Source of the DNA: an uncultured Nesterenkonia sp.
GTDB taxonomy: Bacteria; Actinomycetota; Actinomycetes; Actinomycetales; Micrococcaceae
Direction: 5' to 3'
Assembly (NCBI GenBank): GCA_946222885.1
Contig: CAMIAK010000002.1
Location: 62,001-126,000, forward strand
Length of the DNA stretch: 64,000 nucleotides
Position 1 is the stretch's first letter, and every line of letters starts with the position of its first letter. Of the stretch, positions 54,112 through 61,302 are shown one piece after another. The notes under the pieces are model-generated. The model had not been told where the DNA came from and made no database searches. It saw only the letters and a list, made by a program, of their open reading frames with translations. Made by a program: the position numbers and the translations under genes.

Positions 54112-55362
54112 GTGACATCTGAGGCCGCACAGACCCGCATCCCGATCCCCGCCGAACTGCGGATCATGATCGTCTCGGCGTTCATCATCGCGATCGGCTT
54201 CGGGATCGTCGCCCCGATCCTGCCGCAGTACGCCTCCGACTTCGGGGTCTCCACGATGGCGGTCTCTGCGGTGGTCTCCGCCTTCGGCCTGTTCCGGCTG
54301 CTCTTCGCCCCGGCCTCGGGGAAGCTGACCCAGAAGCTGGGGGAGACGCCGGTCTACACCATCGGCCTGCTGATCGTGGCAGCCTCGATGATCGCCACCG
54401 CCTACGCCCCCACCTATGAGCTGCTGCTGATCTTCCGGGCGGTGGGCGGCATCGGCTCCACCTTCTTCACGGTCTCGGCCATGACCTTCCTGGCGCGCAA
54501 GGCGCCGCCGACCATCCGGGGAAAGGTCTCCGGGGCCTACGCCTCGGCCTTCCTGATCGGCAACGTGGCCGGGCCCCTGGTCGGCTCGGGGCTGCTGGTC
54601 TTCGGGCCGCGGGTGCCGTTCCTGGTCTACGGGGCATCCCTGGTGGTCGCCGCCCTGGTGGTCTTCGTGATGCTGCGGAAGTCCCGGCTGGCCGACCGTA
54701 AGGCGGGGGACACCAGGGAGAAGGCCACCCTTGCCGAAGCCTGGGGCGTGCGCGGCTACCGTGCGGCGCTGACCGCGGGCTTCGCCAACGGCTGGGCCAC
54801 CTTCGGGCTGCGGAACTCCGTGGTGCCGCTCTTCGCCGCCTCCGCCTTCACCGGCAGCGCCTGGTTCACCCAGAACGAGTGGCTGGAGCCCGGGCAGCTG
54901 GCCGGCGTGGCGCTGGCCGTGTTCGCCGGAGGCAACGTCACCTCGGTGATGATCTTCTCCCGGCACTCCGACCGGTGGGGCCGCCGTCCGCCCATCATCA
55001 TCGGCATGGTCATCGCGGCGCTGGCCACCGGCACTCTGGGGCTGGCGCCCGATCCCTGGATCCTGCTGCTGCTGAGTCTGGTCGGCGGGCTCGGCACGGG
55101 GCTGGTCAACCCTGCCCAGCAGGCCGCCGTGGCCGACGTCGTCGGGCAGGGCCGCAACGGGGGACCGGTGGTCTCCACCTTCCAGATGACCCAGGACTTC
55201 GGGGCGATCGTCGGCCCGCTGCTGGCCGGGCTGATCGTCGACCAGCTGGGCTATGTGTGGGCCTTCGCGCTGACCGGGGTGATCATGATGATCGGCGCCG
55301 CCGCCTGGGCCCGCGCCCCGGAGACTCTCAGCTCAGGGACGCTCAGTCCAGAGAGAGGATGA
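54112..55362 (+). CDS. MFS transporter, drug-efflux type
   Basis: A 416-aa major facilitator with about twelve transmembrane helices. The first is AELRIMIVSAFIIAIGFGIVAPILPQYASDFG, which carries the GxxxPxxP-like pattern of DHA1 drug:H+ antiporters. SGKLTQKLGETPVYTIG is the motif A region after helix 2, and SDRWGRRPPIIIG its counterpart in the second half. The substrate is not predictable. It starts at a GTG 18 bases after smc. Its 3' end overlaps the convergent GNAT gene by 20 bases. Confidence 0.9.
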   Translation: MTSEAAQTRIPIPAELRIMIVSAFIIAIGFGIVAPILPQYASDFGVSTMAVSAVVSAFGLFRLLFAPASGKLTQKLGETPVYTIGLLIVAASMIATAYAPTYELLLIFRAVGGIGSTFFTVSAMTFLARKAPPTIRGKVSGAYASAFLIGNVAGPLVGSGLLVFGPRVPFLVYGASLVVAALVVFVMLRKSRLADRKAGDTREKATLAEAWGVRGYRAALTAGFANGWATFGLRNSVVPLFAASAFTGSAWFTQNEWLEPGQLAGVALAVFAGGNVTSVMIFSRHSDRWGRRPPIIIGMVIAALATGTLGLAPDPWILLLLSLVGGLGTGLVNPAQQAAVADVVGQGRNGGPVVSTFQMTQDFGAIVGPLLAGLIVDQLGYVWAFALTGVIMMIGAAAWARAPETLSSGTLSPERG

Positions 55363-55804
55363 CCCGGCCGTCCACCTGGCCGTTGAGGGGGTCGGCGAAG
55401 CGCTCACCGACCTCTTCGAAGCCCATCGCGAGATAGTAGGGGATCGCCGACTCCCTGGCGTTGGCCCAGGCGGAGTCGGCGCCCAGCCGCCGGCCATGGT
55501 CCAGGACCGCCTGCATCAGCCGCCGCCCATGGCCCGCGCCCTGATGGGCGGGGTCCACGGCCACGGCCCAGAAGCGCATCGACAGGCCCGCCGGATGACC
55601 GGGCACAGGGAACTCGCTCAGCCCGGCAGAGGCTCCGGCCAGCGGCCGGCCCGCAGGGTCCAGCACTGCGAAGTGGCGGCTGGAGGTCTCGAAGTCCAGG
55701 TCGATGTGCGGGCGGGTCCACCCCAGGACGGCCTCGCGCAGCGGCACAAGCGCCTGGGCGGGGACTTCTGCGACCTCGTGCTCCGCGGTCTCGTGGGCTC
55801 TCAT
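55343..55804 (-). CDS. GNAT-family N-acetyltransferase
   Basis: A 153-aa acetyltransferase. The acetyl-CoA-binding signature is AVDPAHQGAGHGRRLMQAVLDHGRRLG, followed by ARESAIPYYLAMGFEEVGERF, the usual final strands. The substrate is unknown. The ATG at 55804 follows GAGGAGGAG. The last 20 bases overlap the end of the convergent MFS gene, leaving no room for a terminator between them. Confidence 0.9.
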   Translation of the reverse strand: MRAHETAEHEVAEVPAQALVPLREAVLGWTRPHIDLDFETSSRHFAVLDPAGRPLAGASAGLSEFPVPGHPAGLSMRFWAVAVDPAHQGAGHGRRLMQAVLDHGRRLGADSAWANARESAIPYYLAMGFEEVGERFADPLNGQVDGRVILSLD

Positions 55805-55836
55805 GGCTCCTCCTCGAGGATGGTCGGAAGGCGAGG

Positions 55837-57099
55837 TCAGTGACGGCGATGATGGCCGTGGCGGCGGGCATAGCGTCTGGTCTCCTGCCGCACGCGGTAC
55901 CCGATGACGATCAGCAGCATGACCCCCACGAAGAGGGTCAGCGCCACCAGCGTCCAGCTGGTTCCCCACAGCTCAGGGATCATCAGTGCGACCGCCACCG
56001 CGGCGGAGAGGGCGAAGAGCAGCTGGAGGGTGGTGGCCTCCCGCTGGCGCCGCAGCTCCATGCGCTGCTGCTCGGCATGGGCCACCGATTCGAAGTGCTT
56101 CTCCGCGGTCCGGCGGTGCCCGTCCACCCGGAACGCCCCGGCCAGGCACTCGGCCACGCTGATCAGATACGGGTCCTTCAGCATGACGTTGGTGTTGCCG
56201 ACCTCGGTGAGATCGGTGTCGAAGATGCGGCGCGAATCGGCGAGCTTGTAGAGGGTGTCGGCGTCGTCGGCGTCGGTGTTGGACGCGATGAGGCTGCCCA
56301 GGATGTAGATCCATACCTGGCAGATGAACCACTGCACGTGGGTCAGCCGCACCAGCACCTGGATGTGGTCGCGGAACTCCTCATGGGCGGATCCCTCCGG
56401 CGCCCCGATGACGGTCACCCATCCGCTGGAGTAGAGCTGCAGGCCTGCCAGGGAGGTCCGGGCCGGGATGGGATAGTCGGAGCCGGCCTCACGGAGATCC
56501 GTGGGGAGCAGGCCCAGGAGACCTGCATAGTCCTCGGGGCTGCCGAGGCCGTCGTCGCCGGTCTCGAACACCATGCGGAAGTCATGGAAGTAGTAGGTCT
56601 GGGGCCGTTCGGTCAGCTGCTCGGCCTCTTCCAGGAGCTCCCGCACCGGCTGCACGACCTCGCGGAAGGAGCTGTGCTGATCCGCGGAGGGGACCTGGGC
56701 GGCCTGCTCCCGCAGGGGAGTGCGCATGCTGCCGGACTCCTGGAGATAGGGCAGATAGTCGCGGTTCTTCCACTCGACGAAGGATTCGTAGAACTCCAGC
56801 GCCTCGGCCGGGCCGAAGTCCTCGGGGAGCTCCACGGTCAGCTCGATGTGCAGCACGCCCAACCAGGGATAGACATAGACCCGGCGGCGGGCCGTGTGCC
56901 CCGTAGGCATCTCCATGTCCGGGCAGCGCATGCGGAGGATCTGGTCGTGCCAGTTGATGTAGGAGAGGTTGAAGGGCTTCAGCCCCATCCTGTCGGTGCC
57001 GACGTCCTCGAAACGTCCGGCCAGCAGCTCCTTGGCCTCTGTGGAGTCCTTGATGCGTCCGCCCAGGTCATAGGCGAGCAGGACCGTCACCCGTCTCAT
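55837..57099 (-). CDS. Unrecognised 420-aa protein with a C-terminal membrane hairpin
   Basis: I do not recognise this family. Residues 1-360 are soluble and open with MRRVTVLLAYDLGGRIKDSTEAKELLAG; a beta-rich part (YVYPWLGVLHIELTVEL) and a helical part rich in Arg, Glu and His (GHRRTAEKHFESVAHAEQQRMELRRQREATT) follow. Two transmembrane helices near the end (about 364-384 and 387-408) have a very short loop, and the tail is a cluster of Arg and His (RRYARRHGHHRRH). The helix-then-two-TM layout superficially recalls CorA-like proteins, but the GMN motif is absent. It starts at an ATG at 57099 and lies downstream of amtB, separated by a terminator. Confidence 0.75.
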   Translation of the reverse strand: MRRVTVLLAYDLGGRIKDSTEAKELLAGRFEDVGTDRMGLKPFNLSYINWHDQILRMRCPDMEMPTGHTARRRVYVYPWLGVLHIELTVELPEDFGPAEALEFYESFVEWKNRDYLPYLQESGSMRTPLREQAAQVPSADQHSSFREVVQPVRELLEEAEQLTERPQTYYFHDFRMVFETGDDGLGSPEDYAGLLGLLPTDLREAGSDYPIPARTSLAGLQLYSSGWVTVIGAPEGSAHEEFRDHIQVLVRLTHVQWFICQVWIYILGSLIASNTDADDADTLYKLADSRRIFDTDLTEVGNTNVMLKDPYLISVAECLAGAFRVDGHRRTAEKHFESVAHAEQQRMELRRQREATTLQLLFALSAAVAVALMIPELWGTSWTLVALTLFVGVMLLIVIGYRVRQETRRYARRHGHHRRH

Positions 57100-57150
57100 C
57101 GTCCCCCTCCGTTCGGCTCAGCTGGCGTTCACACTAACAGAGGCGGAGAC

Positions 57151-57187
57151 AGGGCCGGGCCCCAGCGCTGTGCTGGGACCCGGCCCT
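57151..57187 (-). terminator. Hairpin terminator after amtB
   Basis: AGGGCCGGG and CCCGGCCCT, extended by CCCAGC and GCTGGG (57151-57166 with 57172-57187, one mismatch), form a strong stem 25 bases beyond the amtB stop codon. Confidence 0.7.
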
Positions 57188-57211
57188 GGAGCTCCGGAGC
57201 GGCGGATGAGG

Positions 57212-58474
57212 TCAGCGGACCTCGGCCGGCAGCTCCTCGGCGGTGGCGTACGCCGGGCCGCCGTGGGCGACCACGTCGATGCCGGCGTCCTCGACCTCCG
57301 GCTCCACACGGAAGCCGATGGTCTTGTGGATGGCCAGGCCGATGATGAAGGTGACCACGAAGGTGAAGACCAGGGTGACCACGCAGGCGACGATCTGAGC
57401 CCACAGCAGGTCGAACCCGCCGCCCAGGAAGATGCCGTAGCGGCCGTCGCCGATGAGCTCCTCGCGGCCGAACAGGCCGATCGCGATGGTGCCCCACAGG
57501 CCGGCCACGAAGTGCAGGCCGACGACGTCCAGGGTGTCGTCATACTTGCCCCACTTGAAGTCCACGGCGAAGCAGCAGATGACCCCGGCGACGGCGCCCA
57601 GGATGATCGCACCCAGCGGGGTCACGAAGGCCACGGCCGGGGTGATGCCCACCAGGCCGGCCACGATGCCCGAGGCGGCGCCCACGGCGGAGGGCTTCAG
57701 CCCGCGGGCCCACTCGGTCAGCAGCCAGGCGACCAGCGCGGCGGCAGGGGCCAGCATGGTGTTGATGACGTTCAGGCCGGACTCGTCCGGGAAGCTGGCC
57801 TCGCCGACGTTGAAGCCGAACCAGCCGAACCACAGGATGGAGGCGCCCAGCAGCACGAAGGGCAGGCTGTGCGGGGTGGAGCGGTTCATCGACTCGAAGC
57901 CGCGGCGGGGGCCGATGACCAGTGCCAGGGCCAGGGCCGCGAGGCCGGCGCACATGTGGACGACCAGGCCGCCGGCGAAGTCGACGGCCTCGCCCACGGC
58001 GTCACCGATCAGGCCGCCCTCGACGAGCAGGCCGCCCTCGCCCCAGACCCAGTGGGCCAGCGGGGCGTAGACCAGGGTCAGCCAGATCGGCACGAAGATC
58101 ATCCAGGCGGAGAACTTGGCGCGGTCGGCGATGGCGCCTGAGATCAGCGCGGTGGTGATGATGGCGAAGGTGGCGCCGAAGGCGACCTCGACCAGGCCGT
58201 AGGGCGACTCCTCGAACATCGAGTACAGGGCGAAGTTGTCGCCCGGGTTGCCGAAGAGGCCGGCCACGGAGTCGCCGAAGGCGATGCCGTCGCCCCACAG
58301 CGCCCAGGTGATCGCGACCAGCCCGATGGCGGCGAAGCTCATCATCATCATGTTCACCGCAGACTTGGTCTGGGTCAGGCCGCCGTAGAACAGCGCCAGG
58401 CCCGGTGTCATGAAGAGGACGAGCGCGGTGGCCACCACAAGCCAGAGCGGCTCGACAAAGTCCATCAGTTCCAT
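57212..58474 (-). CDS. amtB: Ammonium transporter
   Basis: AmtB/Mep channel, 420 aa, about eleven transmembrane helices. N-terminal WLVVATALVLFMTPGLALFYGGLTQTKSAVNMMMMSF; the twin histidines are in FAGGLVVHMCAGLAAL and VGLHFVAGLWGTIA; VGGxxx-type GARRGF-like cytoplasmic loop is present as IGPRRGFESMN. The C-terminal tail is about 40 residues. GGAGGGAC precedes the ATG. A GlnR-type box lies 74-111 bases upstream, which predicts induction under nitrogen limitation. No glnK/glnB gene follows; a hairpin terminates the gene. It stands between smc and ftsY. Confidence 0.97.
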   Translation of the reverse strand: MELMDFVEPLWLVVATALVLFMTPGLALFYGGLTQTKSAVNMMMMSFAAIGLVAITWALWGDGIAFGDSVAGLFGNPGDNFALYSMFEESPYGLVEVAFGATFAIITTALISGAIADRAKFSAWMIFVPIWLTLVYAPLAHWVWGEGGLLVEGGLIGDAVGEAVDFAGGLVVHMCAGLAALALALVIGPRRGFESMNRSTPHSLPFVLLGASILWFGWFGFNVGEASFPDESGLNVINTMLAPAAALVAWLLTEWARGLKPSAVGAASGIVAGLVGITPAVAFVTPLGAIILGAVAGVICCFAVDFKWGKYDDTLDVVGLHFVAGLWGTIAIGLFGREELIGDGRYGIFLGGGFDLLWAQIVACVVTLVFTFVVTFIIGLAIHKTIGFRVEPEVEDAGIDVVAHGGPAYATAEELPAEVR

Positions 58475-58547
58475 GTGTCCCTCCAGGAAACGTCACTCAC
58501 CGGTGTACCTCACCGGCGCGAGCTGAATTCCATCGTTCTCCTGATGT

Positions 58548-58585
58548 GTTTCACCGGGGGCGCACTGTTGTTTCCGCTGTGTAAA
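58548..58585 (-). promoter_or_regulatory. Putative GlnR box upstream of amtB
   Basis: On the minus strand the order is TTTAC-N6-GAAAC-N6-GCGCC-N6-GAAAC, reading from 58585 to 58548. The two GAAAC half-sites are exactly 22 bases apart, as in the actinobacterial GlnR consensus (GTNAC-N6-GAAAC repeated). One GTNAC element is close and the other is degenerate. Confidence 0.6.
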
Positions 58586-58707
58586 AGTTCTCCGGGGAAA
58601 TGTCTTTTCCATGACGAAGGACCCCGGATAGCCGCCGGTCAGACGCTGTGCGGCGTCTCCGACGGCCCTCCGGGGCCCTTTCCATCTGGTGGTATGACGT
58701 GGGGCGT

Positions 58708-59907
58708 TCAGCCCTCCAGCAGGGCGTCCACGAACTTCTCGGCCTCGAAGGGAGCCAGGTCGTCCGGCCCCTCGCCCAGGCCGATGAGCTTCACCGGGAC
58801 GCCGAGCTGGCGCTGGATGGCCACGACGATGCCGCCGCGTGCGGTGCCGTCCAGCTTGGTCAGCACGATGCCGGTGACGTCGACGACCTCGGAGAAGACC
58901 TTGGCCTGGTTCAGGCCGTTCTGCCCGGTGGTGGCGTCGAGGACCAGCAGGACCTCGTCCACCTCGGACTTCTTCTCCACCACCCGCTTGACCTTGCCGA
59001 GCTCGTCCATGAGGTTGGCCTTGTTCTGCAGGCGGCCGGCGGTGTCGATCATCACGACGTCGGACTCGTGCTCCAGGCCGGCGGAGACGGCCTCGAAGGC
59101 GACCGAGGCCGGATCTGCTCCCTCCACGTCGGATTTCACCGTGGGCACGCCCACCCGGGCGCCCCAGGTGGTCAGCTGCTCGGCGGCCGCGGCGCGGAAG
59201 GTGTCGGCCGCGCCCAGCATCACATCCTTGTCCTCGGCGACCAGCACGCGGGCCAGCTTGCCCACGGTGGTGGTCTTGCCGACGCCGTTGACGCCCACCA
59301 CCATCACCACGGCCGGCCGGCCCTCGGCGGAGACGTTCAGGCCACGGTCCAGGGAGGGATCGATGAGCGCGGTGAGCTCCTCGCGCAGCATGGCGCGGAC
59401 CTTCTCGGGGTCCTGGGTGCCCTCCACCTTGACCCGCTCCTTGAGGCGGTCGACCAGCTCGAGGGTCGGCTCGGTGCCGAGGTCGGCCATCAGGAGCGTC
59501 TCTTCGATCTCGTCCCAGACGTCCTCGTCGACCTTGTCCTGGGCGAGCAGGGCCAGCAGGGACTTTCCGAAGACATTATTGGACTTGACCAGCCGGGCAC
59601 GCAGCCGCGCCAGGCGTCCGGCCACCGGCTCGGGGGTCTCGTACGCGGCCTCCGGCTCGGCGGTCTCGGCCTCAGCGTCCGGTGCGGCCTGCTCAGGCTC
59701 CTTGACGAGGGTGTCGGTGCCGCCTTCGCCCTCAGCGTCCTTCTCCTCGGCGGCGCCGGGAGGGAGGTCATCCTCGTCGCGCTGGGTGCTGTACTTCTCC
59801 CGCTTCTCGGGCGGCAGGATCCTGCCGCCCTGGACGAGGAAGAAGCCCAGCACGCCGGCCAGGACGAGGGCGAGAACGATGAAGAAAATCAGTACGTCGA
59901 AATCCAC
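58708..59907 (-). CDS. ftsY: Signal recognition particle receptor FtsY
   Basis: SRP receptor GTPase, 399 aa, that docks ribosome-SRP complexes to the membrane. An N-terminal membrane helix (DVLIFFIVLALVLAGVLGFFLVQGG) is followed by an acidic A domain (50-95, rich in Glu, Asp, Ala). The NG domain contains GVNGVGKTTTVGKLA (G1), DTFRAAAAEQLTTW, MIDTAGRLQNKANLM (G3), TKLDGTARGG (G4) and LIGLGEGPDDLAPFEAEKFV. The start is a GTG at 59907. It is transcribed away from wecC and toward amtB; no smc neighbour is directly adjacent. Confidence 0.97.
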   Translation of the reverse strand: MDFDVLIFFIVLALVLAGVLGFFLVQGGRILPPEKREKYSTQRDEDDLPPGAAEEKDAEGEGGTDTLVKEPEQAAPDAEAETAEPEAAYETPEPVAGRLARLRARLVKSNNVFGKSLLALLAQDKVDEDVWDEIEETLLMADLGTEPTLELVDRLKERVKVEGTQDPEKVRAMLREELTALIDPSLDRGLNVSAEGRPAVVMVVGVNGVGKTTTVGKLARVLVAEDKDVMLGAADTFRAAAAEQLTTWGARVGVPTVKSDVEGADPASVAFEAVSAGLEHESDVVMIDTAGRLQNKANLMDELGKVKRVVEKKSEVDEVLLVLDATTGQNGLNQAKVFSEVVDVTGIVLTKLDGTARGGIVVAIQRQLGVPVKLIGLGEGPDDLAPFEAEKFVDALLEG

Positions 59908-59977
59908 CCCACCAGTCTGGCACAGCTGGGGCCGATTTCCCGGATGGGAGCGGGCCCGCCGCGCGTGCGGTGAGGGG

Positions 59978-61228
59978 TCAGCGCCAGATGCCGCGGGAGT
60001 CGATCAGCCTCTTGCCGTCCAGCCGCTCCGCCGGGACGGCCTTGAAGACGTCGTGGTCCACCAGCAGCACGATCACATCGGCGGAGCCGATGGCCTCCTC
60101 CGTCTCCGTGAGGGTCACGTTCGGAGCGCCGGCCAGGGACTTCGGAAGCTCGGCGATGTGGGGCTCCACCGCCAGCAGCCGGGCCTGGGGCGCGCGCAGC
60201 GCCAGGGACTCGGCGATCTGCAGGGAGGGGGACTCGCGCAGGTCGTCGATGTTGGCCTTGAAGGCCAGGCCCAGCAGCGCGACCGTGGCGCCCTCGCCGT
60301 GCTCGGCGATCGCGTCCTCGATCCGGCTGAGCACCCAGGCGGGCTTGGCGTCGTTGGTCTCCCGGGCGGCGCGGATCAGCTTGGCCTGCTCCGGGGCGGC
60401 GTCGACGATGAACCAGGGGTCCACGGCGATGCAGTGCCCGCCCACGCCGGGGCCGGGCTGCAGGATGTTGACCCGGGGGTGGTGGTTGGCCAGCTCGATG
60501 AGCTCCCAGACGTTGATCCCGAGCTCGTCGCAGATGACGGAGAGCTCGTTGGCGAAGGCGATGTTCACGTCGCGGAAGCTGTTCTCGGTCAGCTTGGCCA
60601 TCTCCGCGGTCTTGGCGTTGGTCAGCAGGATCTCCCCGCGGCAGAAGCTGCGGTAGAGCTCCCGGGCGGCCTCCGCGGCTTCGGCGGTGACCCCGCCGAT
60701 GATCCGGTCATTGGTGATCATCTCGTCCATGATCTTCCCCGGCAGCACCCGCTCCGGGCAGTGGGCCACCAGCAGGTGGTCCGCACGTGCCGGATCCGTG
60801 CTCAGGTCCGGGCGGGCGGCCAGGATCCGCGCGGCCATGTGCTCGGTGGCCCCGGGCGGGGAGGTGGACTCGAGCACGATCAGCTCTCCGCCGCTCAGCT
60901 GCGGGGCGATGCTGTCGGCGGCGGCCTCGATGTAGGAGAGGTCTGCGGAGTGGGAGTCGGTGAAGGGAGTGGGCACCGCCACGATGTAGGCGTCTGCGGC
61001 CGGGGTCTCCGCCTGGGCGCTCAGCCGGCCGGCCTGCACCGCACGTTCCAGGACCTCCCGCAGCCCCGGCTCGACGAAGGGCACCTCGCCGCGGTTCACG
61101 GCCTCCACGGTGCGCGGGGAGACGTCCACGCCGATGGTGGTGACCCCGTGGTCGGCGAGGATCGCAGCGGTCGGCAGCCCGATGTAGCCGAGGCCGATCA
61201 CGCCGACGGTGGAGATCTGTGTGCTCAA
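59978..61228 (-). CDS. wecC: UDP-N-acetyl-D-mannosamine dehydrogenase
   Basis: Oxidises UDP-ManNAc to UDP-ManNAcA, 416 aa. STVGVIGLGYIGLPTAAILADHGVTTIGVD, then VNRGEVPFVEPGL, are characteristic of WecC. AHCPERVLPGKIMDEMITNDRIIGG and the catalytic Cys in GPGVGGHCIAVDPWF follow. The C-terminal domain has LGLAFKANIDDLRESPSL. The start is a TTG at 61228 with AGAGGGC upstream. It is divergent from the second OafA gene (75 bases between start codons). Together with wecB at 47720 it completes the UDP-ManNAcA pathway. Confidence 0.95.
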   Translation of the reverse strand: MSTQISTVGVIGLGYIGLPTAAILADHGVTTIGVDVSPRTVEAVNRGEVPFVEPGLREVLERAVQAGRLSAQAETPAADAYIVAVPTPFTDSHSADLSYIEAAADSIAPQLSGGELIVLESTSPPGATEHMAARILAARPDLSTDPARADHLLVAHCPERVLPGKIMDEMITNDRIIGGVTAEAAEAARELYRSFCRGEILLTNAKTAEMAKLTENSFRDVNIAFANELSVICDELGINVWELIELANHHPRVNILQPGPGVGGHCIAVDPWFIVDAAPEQAKLIRAARETNDAKPAWVLSRIEDAIAEHGEGATVALLGLAFKANIDDLRESPSLQIAESLALRAPQARLLAVEPHIAELPKSLAGAPNVTLTETEEAIGSADVIVLLVDHDVFKAVPAERLDGKRLIDSRGIWR

Positions 61229-61302
61229 CGTGCCCTCTTCTCTGCAGTGGAAACGCGCGTCTCGACTCTATAGCAAGAAAGAGGCGTTACAGTAAATCAG
61301 TT

